Shown here: one piece after another, positions 41,749 through 50,352 of the stretch
Numbering within the stretch: position 1 is the first letter of the stretch
How the letters are laid out: each line of letters starts with the position of its first letter
NCBI RefSeq assembly: GCF_036067295.1
Contig: NZ_CP107954.1
Span: 6,634,001-6,698,000, forward strand
Length of the DNA: 64,000 nucleotides
Reading direction: 5' to 3'
Source: Kribbella sp. NBC_00382
GTDB taxonomy: Bacteria; Actinomycetota; Actinomycetes; Propionibacteriales; Kribbellaceae
Made by a program: the position numbers and the translations under genes
Notes under the pieces: generated by a model
What the model was told of the DNA's origin: nothing
The model's database searches: none
What the model saw: the letters and a program-made list of their open reading frames with translations, nothing else

Positions 41749-43227
41749 TCAGTCGATCGGCCATTCGTGAACCGGAAGGTTCTCGTGCATGTGGTCGCGG
41801 TACCGGCGCAGCATGCCGCGCAAGGCGTCCTTGCGACCGTGCGAGCCCTTTGTATACAGGCGGTGGAACTCATCGGCCTGCCAGGAGGCGCCGTTGCGAT
41901 TGGTCAGACAACGTTGCTCGATGATGCCCAGTAGCCGGTCCCGGACCGACGAGTCGACGCCCCACGAGTCGAGGCCCTGCGATGCCAACGGCAACAGCCG
42001 CCGCAGTACCAACTCGGTCGCGCGGGCCGTGCCGACGCCCGGCCAGAACACCTCGGCGTCGATGCCCTGCCGGGCCGCCTCGTGGAAGTTCTCCTCGGCG
42101 GCGCTGAACGACATCTGCGACCAGATCGGCCGTTCGTCGTCGGCCAGGGCCCGGACCAGACCGAAGTAGAAGGCGCCGTTGGCCATCGTGTCGACCACCG
42201 TCGGGCCGGCCGGCAGCACGCGGTTCTCCACCCGCAGATGCGGCTTCTCCCGGACAACGTCGTACACCGGACGGTTCCAGCGGTAGATCGTCCCGTTGTG
42301 CAGGCGAAGCTCCGAAAGAGCTGGCGTATCGCCGCGATCGAGGACCGCGATCGGGTCCTCCTCGGAGGTGACCGGCAACAAGGCCGGGTAGTAGCGCGAG
42401 TTCTCCTCGAACAGATCGAAGATCGAGGTGATCCAGCGTTCGCCGAACCAGACCCGCGGCCGCACGCCCTGGGTCTTCAGCTCGTGCGTGCGGGTGTCGG
42501 CCGCCTGCTCGAACAGCGCGATCCGGGTCTCCCTGTTCAACTCCTTGCCGAACAGGAAGGGCGAGTTGGCACCGATCGCGAGCTGCACGCCCGAGATCGC
42601 CTGGGCGGCGTTCCAGTACCGCGGGAACGCCTCGGGCGTGACCTGCAGGTGGAACTGCGTCGAGGTACAGGCGGCCTCGGGCACGATGCTGTCGGCGGTG
42701 ACCTGCAGCCGCTCGATCCCGTCGATGGCGATCTGCACATCCTCGCCGCGGGCCTGGAAGATCTGGTCGTTCAGCAGCGCGTACCGCGGGTTGGTGCTCA
42801 GCGCCTCGCGGTTGATGTGCTCGGTCAGCAGGGTCGGCAGGATCCCGACCACGACCATCGAGGAGCCGGTCCGCTGGGCCTTCTCCTCGGCCGCGTTCAG
42901 GCTGTCCCGGATCGACTCCTCCATCCGGATCAGACCGGTGCCGTCGATCTTGCCCGGCGGCACGTTGATCTCGATGTTGAACTGGCCGAGCTCGGTCTGG
43001 AACGCGTCGTCCTCGATCGCGCTCAGCACCTCGCTGTTCTTGAACGCCGGGTCGCAGTTCTCGTCGACCAGGTTCAGCTCGATCTCGATCCCGGTCATCG
43101 GCTTCTCGGCCTCGAACCGCGACTCGCGCAGCATCCGCGCGAACGCGTCCAGATTGCGATGGACCTGGTTGCGGAACGCGGTCCGATCCGCCCGGGTGAA
43201 CTCGACCCGGTCGACTTCCTCGCCCAT
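41749..43227 (-). CDS. Glutamate-cysteine ligase family (GCS2-type)
   Basis: A 492-residue ATP-dependent carboxylate-amine ligase. The N-terminus has TGIEIELNLVDENCDPAFKNSEVL, then LGQFNIEINVPP and the central ACTSTQFHLQVTPEAFPRYWNAAQAISG, characteristic of GCS2-type glutamate-cysteine ligases. Actinobacteria mostly use mycothiol, so the product may be a precursor (for instance for ergothioneine, via gamma-glutamylcysteine) or another gamma-glutamyl amide. No egtB/C/D genes are adjacent. The ATG at 43227 follows GGGGAGG. Confidence 0.85.
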   Translation of the reverse strand: MGEEVDRVEFTRADRTAFRNQVHRNLDAFARMLRESRFEAEKPMTGIEIELNLVDENCDPAFKNSEVLSAIEDDAFQTELGQFNIEINVPPGKIDGTGLIRMEESIRDSLNAAEEKAQRTGSSMVVVGILPTLLTEHINREALSTNPRYALLNDQIFQARGEDVQIAIDGIERLQVTADSIVPEAACTSTQFHLQVTPEAFPRYWNAAQAISGVQLAIGANSPFLFGKELNRETRIALFEQAADTRTHELKTQGVRPRVWFGERWITSIFDLFEENSRYYPALLPVTSEEDPIAVLDRGDTPALSELRLHNGTIYRWNRPVYDVVREKPHLRVENRVLPAGPTVVDTMANGAFYFGLVRALADDERPIWSQMSFSAAEENFHEAARQGIDAEVFWPGVGTARATELVLRRLLPLASQGLDSWGVDSSVRDRLLGIIEQRCLTNRNGASWQADEFHRLYTKGSHGRKDALRGMLRRYRDHMHENLPVHEWPID

Positions 43228-43331
43228 CAGCGCCTCCCCTGTCAGTTCTTTGCCTCAGTCTGCCCGAAGCGCGACCGATCCGGGATGGTTCTCGCGTCTC
43301 TGCCCACCGGCTGGTACGCCGACCGGCCAAG

Positions 43332-44120
43332 TCACAGCGGTTCCCCGGTCGCCGAGAGCGGAAACACGATGAAGTGGTCCCGGACGATCCGGTGCGGCGT
43401 CTCCCCCGCCGCGGCCATCACTTCGGCGAGCTCGGTCAGTACTGCGGGAGCCAGCTGCAACTCGTGTTCGCCGGGATGCTGGTCGGCGCCGAAGTCGAAG
43501 TCGACGCCCGGCTCGCGAGTCAATTCGATGTGGGTGCCGAGTACCAGGTCGACCGGATTGCCAGCGGCAACGAACCCGGCCAGCCGGGCGACACTGGCCC
43601 GGAAGGCGGGCCAGTCGAAGACGTACAGCCGGCCCGGGTACAGCGAGTCGCCGGTCAGCAGGAGGCGGGTCGAGCGGTCGTAGTACGCGACATGCGAGGC
43701 GTGATGGCCGGGGATCGGAATGATGTCCAGCACCCGGTCGCCGAGGTCGAACTCGACGATCTGCTCCGGCCAGGCGGTGATACCGAAGTACTCCGCGACC
43801 GCTTCCGCCGACTTGCCGACGACGCTGTCGAACTGGTCGTCGCCGCCGACGTGGTCGCCATGCCCGTGGGTGTGGGCGACCACGAGCTCGAGGTCGCGGC
43901 CGGCCAGCAGCCCGTCGACGATCCCCCGCAGGTCGATGTGGCCGGTGCCGGTGTCGAGCAACAGGGCTCGCTCGGAGCCGAGCAGCAGGTAGATGAACGG
44001 ACCCTCGAAAGTGGTCCGGAGCGCTTGCCGGATGATCGCCGTGCGCTCGTCGTACCAGTGGATCTGGTGATCGGGAGTGGTCGTCGTGGTGCCGTCGTCC
44101 CAGGCGGGGAAAGTCGTCAT
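43332..44120 (-). CDS. Metallo-beta-lactamase-fold hydrolase
   Basis: A 262-residue MBL-fold enzyme. The zinc motif HTHGHGDHVGG (near residue 82) and PGHHASHVAYYDRSTRLLLTGDSLYPGRLYVF (near 145) supply the His and Asp ligands. The glyoxalase II-like size suggests a thioester or lactone substrate, but it is not identified. The ATG at 44120 was chosen; a longer frame continues into the dinB region. It is divergent from dinB with 60 nt between starts. Confidence 0.88.
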   Translation of the reverse strand: MTTFPAWDDGTTTTTPDHQIHWYDERTAIIRQALRTTFEGPFIYLLLGSERALLLDTGTGHIDLRGIVDGLLAGRDLELVVAHTHGHGDHVGGDDQFDSVVGKSAEAVAEYFGITAWPEQIVEFDLGDRVLDIIPIPGHHASHVAYYDRSTRLLLTGDSLYPGRLYVFDWPAFRASVARLAGFVAAGNPVDLVLGTHIELTREPGVDFDFGADQHPGEHELQLAPAVLTELAEVMAAAGETPHRIVRDHFIVFPLSATGEPL

Positions 44121-44180
44121 GGCTCGATCGTGCCAGGGCGGGGGGCCGAATTGTCGGTGGCGCCGGGGAGACTGGGGTTC

Positions 44181-45542
44181 GTGCGTACCGACCCGTCCGT
44201 CCTGCACGTCGACCTGGATGCGTTCTTCGCAGCGGTCGAGCAGCGGGACAAGCCCTCCCTGCGCGGCAAGCCCGTCGTCGTGGGCGGCATCGGCCTGCGC
44301 GGAGTCGTCTCGACGGCGTCGTACGAGGCGCGTAAGTACGGCGTACGGTCGGCGATGTCGACCGCCGAGGCGCGCTCACGCTGCCCGCACGCGGCGTACC
44401 TGGGGCCACGGTTCGAGGTCTACCGGGTGGTCAGTCAGGCCGTGATGGCCCAGATGCGCGCATTGTCACCGCTGGTCGAGCCGCTGTCGCTGGACGAGGC
44501 GTTCGTGGACCTGGCGGCGGCCGGGTTGAGCAACCTGACGGTCGAGGACGTCGAGGCGATCGCGAACGACCTGAAGGCGGCGATCAAGGAGGCCAGCGGT
44601 GGCCTGACCGCGTCGGTCGGGGCCGGCACGTCGAAGCTGATCGCCAAGATCGCGAGTGATCTCGACAAGCCCGACGGAGTGGTCGTCGTACCGGCCGGCA
44701 CCGAGGCCGAGTTCCTCGCGCCGATGCAGGTGACGGTGATCCCCGGTGTCGGACCGGCGACCGCGCAACGGCTGAGCATGGCCGGGGTCCGGACGGTCGG
44801 CGATCTGCAGCAGCTGAACGAGGACGAGCTGGTCCGGCAGGTCGGCTCGGCGCACGGGTCGAGCCTGCATCGGCTCGCGACCGCGTCGGACGACCGGCCG
44901 GTGGTGAGCGATCGGGAGACCAAGTCGATCAGCGTCGAGGACACCTTCGAGACCGACATCATCGACCGGTCGTTGCTGGCGGCCATCGGCGACCGGATGG
45001 CCCATCGGGTCTCGGAGCGGCTGCAGAAGGCGCAGCTGTCCGGCCGGACGGTCACGGTGAAGACGCGGATGCACGACTTCACGACGCACACCCGCTCGTC
45101 GACGCTCGCGGGGCCGACCGACGATCCGCGGGTGATCGCCCGGATGGCCAAGCGGTTGCTGGAGGACAGCGACATCTCCGGCGGGATCCGGTTGCTCGGC
45201 GTCGGGGTGTCCTCGCTCGCGGACTGGATCCAGGACGACCTGTTCACGGAGAGCGAGCACGCGGAGGAGGTACCGGTCGAGGTGGTCGAATTGCCCGAGC
45301 GGCCGAGGGACCGGCTCGTCGGGTACTACCCGGGTCAGGATGTCGTGCACACGCAGCACGGCGAGGGCTGGGTCTGGGGTTCCGGGCGGGGTCTGGTGAC
45401 AGTGCGGTTCGAGACCGCGCTGACGCCGGCCGGGCCGGTCCGGACCTTCGCGGTGACCGATCCGGAGCTCACGAAACGCGCCCTTTCAGGCGTCGAAGAC
45501 GACAAACCGGCCGAAACCGGCCAAGATGGGCTGAATGACTGA
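44181..45542 (+). CDS. dinB: DNA polymerase IV (Y family)
   Basis: A 453-residue lesion-bypass polymerase. The first catalytic motif VLHVDLDAFFAAVEQRD opens the protein, then the fingers YEARKYGVRSAMSTAEA, and the second catalytic pair PLSLDEAFVDL. The HhH region is IPGVGPATAQRLSMAGV, and the little-finger and C-terminal tail end in GLND. The GTG at 44181 starts just before the catalytic motif. No LexA box is seen in its promoter, unlike the acyl-CoA synthetase at 1842. It overlaps a zinc-ribbon/TPR gene by 8 nt. Confidence 0.93.
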   Translation: MRTDPSVLHVDLDAFFAAVEQRDKPSLRGKPVVVGGIGLRGVVSTASYEARKYGVRSAMSTAEARSRCPHAAYLGPRFEVYRVVSQAVMAQMRALSPLVEPLSLDEAFVDLAAAGLSNLTVEDVEAIANDLKAAIKEASGGLTASVGAGTSKLIAKIASDLDKPDGVVVVPAGTEAEFLAPMQVTVIPGVGPATAQRLSMAGVRTVGDLQQLNEDELVRQVGSAHGSSLHRLATASDDRPVVSDRETKSISVEDTFETDIIDRSLLAAIGDRMAHRVSERLQKAQLSGRTVTVKTRMHDFTTHTRSSTLAGPTDDPRVIARMAKRLLEDSDISGGIRLLGVGVSSLADWIQDDLFTESEHAEEVPVEVVELPERPRDRLVGYYPGQDVVHTQHGEGWVWGSGRGLVTVRFETALTPAGPVRTFAVTDPELTKRALSGVEDDKPAETGQDGLND

Positions 45543-46500
45543 CGTCCGCGGCGGGGTGTACCCGTTCTGCCGAGCCTGCACCGCGTCGTCGACAGCCTGG
45601 CGAGCGCCGGATGCTGCGACCCGGCTCAGCGGCATGGGCAGCCGCTTCTACGGCCATCGAGACGTCTGCCCGGACTGCGGTTCGTCGGTGCGCACGCTCT
45701 ACTCGACCTTCCTGCTGATCCCGGTCGCGTTCCGGGGCCGGTTCCGGATCATCAAGACCGGCGGCCGCAGCTTCGTCGGCCGCCGGCTGCTCGAGGGCCC
45801 CGCCGCCGTGCCGCCTCCGTCTCCGTCGTTGTCGGCGGAGCCGCCGCCGTCGGAGTTCAAGAACCATCCTGAGCTGGTCGATGCCACGTACCACGAGGCC
45901 GAGGCCCGGTGGGCAGCAACGGATTCCGCCGGCGCTCTCCCGCTGTACGAGGCGTCGCTCACCGCTTGCGAGAAGGTCCTGGAGGCCGACGATCCCGCCA
46001 CCCTTCAGGTCCGGCTACGAGTAGCGCAGGCGCTGCTGGCAACCGGCGACTACGGGCTGGCCATCGGCTGGTTCGAGCTCATCACGCCTCAGCTGTGGCG
46101 GGTGTTCGGATCCGATCACGACCTCACCCGGATCGCCATCGAAGGCGTGACCGGAGCCCGGCTGATGGTCGGTGGGCCGCGGGAAGAGGCGAAGCTGCTG
46201 ACCGGTCTGCTCGACCGGGACGAGAAAACCCTTGGCCGGCAACACCCCCAGGTCCTGCGAACCCGGGCCGCGCTCGGCGAAGCCAACACCTATGTCAATC
46301 AGCCGGGCACCGCGGTCGAGGTGCTGGAGACGACCGTTGCCGACAGCACCGAAGGGCTTGGTGCCGGCCACCCTGACACGGAGGTCTTTCGGGAGCTGCT
46401 GTCGAGGGCCTGTGACGCTGCCGATCGGGGCAGCAAACGGGATCGCGAGCTGGCTGCGGCCGCGCGGCGGCGGTGGCTGTCAGCCCCGAAGGCGGACTGA
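45535..46500 (+). CDS. Zinc-ribbon and TPR-like protein, function unknown
   Basis: A 321-residue protein. The N-terminus has CRAC (residues 12-15) and CPDC (about 45-48), a plausible zinc ribbon, then a hydrophobic stretch LYSTFLLIPVAF and a Pro/Ser linker (about 88-105). The C-terminal half holds tetratricopeptide-like helices (HEAEARWAATDSAGALPLYEASL; LRVAQALLATGDYGLAIGWFELI; repeats with HPQVLRTRAALGEA). No catalytic motif is seen. It overlaps dinB by 8 nt, so the two are translated together, and its last 21 nt overlap the convergent DDAH gene. Confidence 0.75.
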   Translation: MTDVRGGVYPFCRACTASSTAWRAPDAATRLSGMGSRFYGHRDVCPDCGSSVRTLYSTFLLIPVAFRGRFRIIKTGGRSFVGRRLLEGPAAVPPPSPSLSAEPPPSEFKNHPELVDATYHEAEARWAATDSAGALPLYEASLTACEKVLEADDPATLQVRLRVAQALLATGDYGLAIGWFELITPQLWRVFGSDHDLTRIAIEGVTGARLMVGGPREEAKLLTGLLDRDEKTLGRQHPQVLRTRAALGEANTYVNQPGTAVEVLETTVADSTEGLGAGHPDTEVFRELLSRACDAADRGSKRDRELAAAARRRWLSAPKAD

Positions 46501-47247
46501 CAGACAGGTCACGCAGCCTTCGAGTTTCTCGAATTCGCTGATGTCGACGACGACGGGCGTGTAGCCGCGTTCGCGGAACAGGTCAGCGGTCTTGGGGGCG
46601 GACGCCGCCATCAGGAGCCGGTCCTCCCCCAGCAGGACGACATGCGCGCCGCCTTCCTCTGGTACGGCGAGGAACTTCGGAAAGGCAGCCGGATTGTCCG
46701 TGAGCGATTCGTAGCCGATCACGGTGCCGTCGGGCAGCGCAGTCACCGCCGACTTCAGGTGCAGGACTTTCTCGACCGGTACGGCGACAACCTCCGCGCC
46801 AAGTGGCTCGAGGTGCTCGCGCAACTGGTCGATCGCCGACTGGTTGGTGCGGCCGCCCAGGCCGACATACACCGTCGAGCCCACCTTGAGGATGTCGCCG
46901 CCGTCGAAGGTGCCGGGCTCGGTGACGTGCGCAATCCGGTAGCCCTGCGCGGCGACGGCACGCTCGGCCTCGGCTGCTTCGGGACGACGCTCGTCGGCTC
47001 CGGCCCGGGCGATCACGGCGAGGTTGTCGAAGACAACCATCGTGTCCTCGACGAAGACACCGTCGGGGCAGTCATCGACCGGTGGCACCTCGACGGTGCT
47101 CCAGCCGGCGGCCTCCAGCGCATCGACGTACTGCTGCCATTGGCGTTGCGCGAGATCGAGGTCGACGGGGACGCGTTCGAGGTGGGTGAGCAGGCCCTCG
47201 GCGAGGCGTGGGCTCGGGCGGCGGACGAGTGCACGGACGGTGACCAT
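46480..47247 (-). CDS. Dimethylarginine dimethylaminohydrolase (DDAH-like)
   Basis: A 255-residue amidinotransferase-superfamily enzyme. CPDGVFVEDT carries the substrate-binding acids (near residues 60-69), GTFDGGDIL follows, the catalytic His lies in HLKSAVTAL, and the Cys nucleophile is in GCVTCLSV near the C-terminus. It should hydrolyse dimethylarginine or arginine-like substrates to citrulline-type products. The ATG lies six bases after TAGCCT (leaderless). It overlaps the convergent TPR gene by 21 nt. Confidence 0.88.
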   Translation of the reverse strand: MVTVRALVRRPSPRLAEGLLTHLERVPVDLDLAQRQWQQYVDALEAAGWSTVEVPPVDDCPDGVFVEDTMVVFDNLAVIARAGADERRPEAAEAERAVAAQGYRIAHVTEPGTFDGGDILKVGSTVYVGLGGRTNQSAIDQLREHLEPLGAEVVAVPVEKVLHLKSAVTALPDGTVIGYESLTDNPAAFPKFLAVPEEGGAHVVLLGEDRLLMAASAPKTADLFRERGYTPVVVDISEFEKLEGCVTCLSVRLRG

Positions 47248-47253
47248 CCACGC

Positions 47254-47259
47254 AGGCTA
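47254..47259 (-). promoter_or_regulatory. -10 element, leaderless DDAH transcript
   Basis: TAGCCT on the minus strand, followed by 6 nt and the ATG at 47247. Confidence 0.5.
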
Positions 47260-47332
47260 ACCCGAGCGTGGTTGAGGTCGGCCGATGCGGGTACCGGAGG
47301 TCCACAGTGGTTCGGACTTGGAGGACGTGAGC

Positions 47333-47848
47333 ATGCCGAAGATCCTGCAGCAGACCGGTGGCGATGTGGTCGAGGTCATCCTCGCCGACCATCGCTGGTT
47401 CGAGGAGGCCTTGCGCGAACTGCGCGACGTACAGGCCGATCGTGCGGCGGTGCTGGCGGATCTGGCGACCGTGCTGATCGCGCACGCCGAGGCGGAGGAG
47501 TCGAAGGTCTATCCGTCGTTGCGCAAGAAGCACGCGATCGATGCCGAAGAGGTCGAGCACTCCGAGCACGAGCACGACGAGGGCAACGAAGCGCTGCTCG
47601 CGTTGATGGAGGTCGAGGACACCTCTAGCGAGGAGTTCAGCGACAAGACGCATGAGCTCTCCGAAGCGTTGTCTCACCACCTCGACGAGGAGGAGCGCGA
47701 CGTCCTCAACCCGGCCAAGACCGACATCTCGGCGGACGACCGGGCCAAGCTCGGCGAGGTGTTCGCCGAGGAGCGAGCCCGGCTGATCGAGAGCGGCTGC
47801 GGCTCGATCGAGAACGTCCGCACAGTGGTCGGGAAGTCCAAGAACTAG
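47333..47848 (+). CDS. Hemerythrin HHE-domain protein
   Basis: A 171-residue four-helix protein. Metal-binding residues appear as DHRWFEEAL (near residue 18), HAEAEESKVYP (near 50), EHEHDEGNEAL and HHLDEEERDVL (near 113). It likely binds a di-iron centre and oxygen, or protects against oxidative or nitrosative stress. The ATG at 47333 follows GGAGGA (47320-47325). It is monocistronic, with hairpins after its stop. Confidence 0.88.
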   Translation: MPKILQQTGGDVVEVILADHRWFEEALRELRDVQADRAAVLADLATVLIAHAEAEESKVYPSLRKKHAIDAEEVEHSEHEHDEGNEALLALMEVEDTSSEEFSDKTHELSEALSHHLDEEERDVLNPAKTDISADDRAKLGEVFAEERARLIESGCGSIENVRTVVGKSKN

Positions 47849-47859
47849 CCGCGCGCCCA

Positions 47860-47949
47860 CCGCCGGCTCGGCGGGGTGCTGCGGTGGAGCCTACCGACCT
47901 TGAGCACGGGCCAGTCGCCAGAATCGGCGTCAGTGCGGCTGGCCCGTGC
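47860..47949. terminator. Two hairpins after hemerythrin gene
   Basis: CCGCCG-GCT-CGGCGG (47860-47874) and an 11-bp stem (GCACGGGCCAG at 47904-47914 with 47939-47949) enclosing a smaller CGCC/GGCG hairpin separate this gene from the next MFS gene. Confidence 0.6.
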
Positions 47950-47997
47950 CCAAGGCGGCGGGATCAGGGCGGTAGCCGGCTCAGCAGATCTGTCTCA

Positions 47998-48003
47998 TAG
48001 GGT
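47998..48003 (+). promoter_or_regulatory. -10 element, leaderless MFS transcript
   Basis: TAGGGT followed by 6 nt and the ATG at 48010. Confidence 0.55.
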
Positions 48004-48009
48004 CTGGGG

Positions 48010-49245
48010 ATGGGCCGCCGCCGTTATCCGCTGCTGGAGCATCCCGGGTACGTGCGCTTCTGGACCGCGGACGCAGTGTCCATGGCGGGCTCGGCGTTCA
48101 CGGCGCTGGCCGTGCCGATCATCGCGAAGCTCACGCTGCAGGTCAGTACCACCGAGCTAGGAATTCTCCGCGCCGCGGCCTGGCTGCCGTACCCGCTCTT
48201 CGGGCTGCTCGTCGGGGTATACGTCGACCGGCATCGCCGCCGGCCGTTACTGATCGGGTCTGACTTCGCCCGGGCCGTTGTGCTCGGCATCCTTCCGCTC
48301 GCGGCCGCCCTCGATGCGCTGACCTATCCCCTGCTCGTCTGCGTCACGTTGGCGTTCGGCTCGCTGTCGATCGTGTACGACGCGGCGCACCAGTCGTTCC
48401 CGCCCGTACTGGTTCCGAAGCCACTGCTGACTGCGGCCTACGCCCGGCTGGAGCAGAGCGCCGCCGTCGCCCAAAGCGCCGGTACGCCGTTGGCCGGTGT
48501 GGTGATCGGCATCATCGGCGCGCCGCTCGCGATCCTGCTGGACGCGATCTCGTACCTCACCTCGGCCATCCTGCTCAGCACCGTCCGGACCCTCGAGCCC
48601 GAAGTTGCCCTAGGCAAGGATCAGCCACGCCATCTGCGCCGGGAGATCCGCGAGGGACTGAACTGGGTCTATCGCAATCCTGCCTTCGGCCCGGTCACTC
48701 TGACGTCGCACCTGTGGTTCATCGCACAGGGTCTGCTCACCACGGTCTACCTGGCCTACGTCCTCGGATTCGAGCACGGTGCCATCGTGCTCGGCATCAC
48801 CTTGGGCTGCACCGGGCTGGGCTCGGTGCTCGGAGCGGGCGCCTCAGGCTGGTACGGGCGTCGTTTCGGCGTCGGGCCGGGCATCATCGCGTGCCGGTGG
48901 CTCAGCCCGATCGCCTACCTCACGGTCCCGCTGGCCGGTGACTCGATCGGCGGAATCGCGCTGTTGTGCGCCGGGCAGTTGCTGTTCGGCATCTCGCTCG
49001 GGCTCGACGGACCGATCGAGATGGCCTATCGCCAGTCGATCACGCCGTCCGGGCTGCTCGGCCGGATGAACGCGACCACGCGGTCACTGAACCGGGCGAT
49101 GATCGTGGTCGGCGCGCCGCTCGGCGGCATCCTGGCCGACGGCTACGGCATCAAGTTCGCCCTGTGGGTCGGCGTCGCGCTGATGGTCGTCCAGGCGATC
49201 TGGCTACAACTCAGCAGCTTCCGCCACGCCCGCCTTCCAGACTGA
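48010..49245 (+). CDS. MFS transporter (EntS/MFS_3-like)
   Basis: A 411-residue, 12-helix major facilitator. FWTADAVSMAGSAFTALAVPIIAKL opens it and GLLVGVYVDRHRRRPLLIGSDFARA is loop 2-3, typical of the EntS/MFS_3 group that often exports siderophores or macrolides. The second-half motif DGPIEMAYRQSITPSGLLGRMNATTRSLN is also characteristic. The ATG at 48010 is leaderless-type. Its last 35 nt overlap the convergent MBL-fold gene. The substrate is unknown. Confidence 0.85.
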   Translation: MGRRRYPLLEHPGYVRFWTADAVSMAGSAFTALAVPIIAKLTLQVSTTELGILRAAAWLPYPLFGLLVGVYVDRHRRRPLLIGSDFARAVVLGILPLAAALDALTYPLLVCVTLAFGSLSIVYDAAHQSFPPVLVPKPLLTAAYARLEQSAAVAQSAGTPLAGVVIGIIGAPLAILLDAISYLTSAILLSTVRTLEPEVALGKDQPRHLRREIREGLNWVYRNPAFGPVTLTSHLWFIAQGLLTTVYLAYVLGFEHGAIVLGITLGCTGLGSVLGAGASGWYGRRFGVGPGIIACRWLSPIAYLTVPLAGDSIGGIALLCAGQLLFGISLGLDGPIEMAYRQSITPSGLLGRMNATTRSLNRAMIVVGAPLGGILADGYGIKFALWVGVALMVVQAIWLQLSSFRHARLPD

Positions 49246-49963
49246 CAACGAGTCCCTCTTCGGCGGCGATGACCTCACCGTCGAAAGCCTGCGTGGCCTC
49301 GGCCAGCGAGATGGACCGGTCGGAGCCTGGCCAGAAATGCGTCAGCAGCAGCTTGCTCGCACCGGCTGCTGCCGTGGCTGCCTCGGTCGCAGTCATCACG
49401 TAGCGAGGAGTCGTGTCCGGCGATGGCCCTTGCAGGGTCGCGTCGCAGATGAAGAGGTCGGCGCCGGCGGCCAATGCGGCGGCTTCTGGGCCAGGGCCGC
49501 TGTCGCCGGTGTACGCGACTGTCAGCTCGGGGGTGCTCAGTCGGACGCCGAGATTGGTCACATAGTGCGGTAGGAGAGCGGTTTCCAGGCGGAACGGGCC
49601 GACGGTGGTGTCGGCCAGGTCGTGGACGTCGAAGACGGTGGCAGGGTCGGGGCGTGGTTCGAGTGCTCTAAAGACGTCGAGGACGCCGGGCGGAGAGTAG
49701 AGCGGGATCGGCGGGGCGTCGGGCGTCACGTAGTACCGGACGCGGGCGAGGGCGCTGACGTCGACGCAGTGGTCCGGGTGCTGGTGGGTGACGATCACCG
49801 CGTCGACGCCGCCATCAGGGCAGTACTTGAGCAACTGCGGCAACGCGGCGTAGCCGAGGTCGAGTACGAGCTTGAAGCCGTCGTACTCGAGCAGGAAACC
49901 CGCGCACGCGCGACCCGGCTCGGGCCACGCGCCGCAGGAACCGAGGACCGTCAGTGACCTCAT
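49211..49963 (-). CDS. MBL-fold hydrolase (RNase Z-like)
   Basis: A 250-residue beta-lactamase-fold protein. LTVLGSCGAWPEPGRACAGFLLEYDGFKLVLDLG is followed by the HQHPDHCVD metal motif (near residue 61), TGDSGPG and the C-terminal LLTHFWPG. It resembles the RNase Z/phnP-like group rather than lactamases. The ATG at 49963 overlaps the YccF gene stop by four bases. It is the last gene of the five-gene TetR-controlled operon. Confidence 0.85.
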   Translation of the reverse strand: MRSLTVLGSCGAWPEPGRACAGFLLEYDGFKLVLDLGYAALPQLLKYCPDGGVDAVIVTHQHPDHCVDVSALARVRYYVTPDAPPIPLYSPPGVLDVFRALEPRPDPATVFDVHDLADTTVGPFRLETALLPHYVTNLGVRLSTPELTVAYTGDSGPGPEAAALAAGADLFICDATLQGPSPDTTPRYVMTATEAATAAAGASKLLLTHFWPGSDRSISLAEATQAFDGEVIAAEEGLVVSLEGGRGGSC

Positions 49964-50352
49964 CGAGTGGCGAAGGGCTGGTCCGAGGGGACGATCTCCT
50001 TGCCGAGTGGGAGCAGCGAGATCGGGATCAGCTTGAAGTTGGCCAGGCCGAGCGGGATGCCGATGATCGTCACGCACAGCGCGATGCCGCTGGCCAGGTG
50101 ACCCAGCGCCAGCCACCAGCCGGCCACGATCACCCAGATGACATTGCCGAGCACCGAGCCGGCGCCCGCACTGCGCTTGTCCACGACGGTGCGGCCGAAC
50201 GGCCAGAGGGCGTAACCGGCGATCCGGAAGGACGCGATGCCGAACGGGATGGTGACGATCAGGATGCAGCAGATCAGCCCGGCGACGACGTAGCCGACGG
50301 CCAGCCAGAAGCCGGCCAGCACCAGCCAGATCAGGTTCAGAAGCGTTCTCAT
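49960..50352 (-). CDS. YccF-domain membrane protein
   Basis: A 130-residue inner-membrane protein with two similar halves, each with paired helices: NLIWLVLAGFWLAVGYVVAGLICCILIVTIPFGIASF and NVIWVIVAGWWLALGHLASGIALCVTIIGIPLGLANF. This duplicated pattern defines YccF. Function unknown. Four-base overlaps with both neighbours place it inside the operon. Confidence 0.9.
   Translation of the reverse strand: MRTLLNLIWLVLAGFWLAVGYVVAGLICCILIVTIPFGIASFRIAGYALWPFGRTVVDKRSAGAGSVLGNVIWVIVAGWWLALGHLASGIALCVTIIGIPLGLANFKLIPISLLPLGKEIVPSDQPFATR

Noticed and set aside
44121..44180. SOS box for dinB
   Set aside because: No GAAC-N4-GTTC sequence in the dinB promoter gap.
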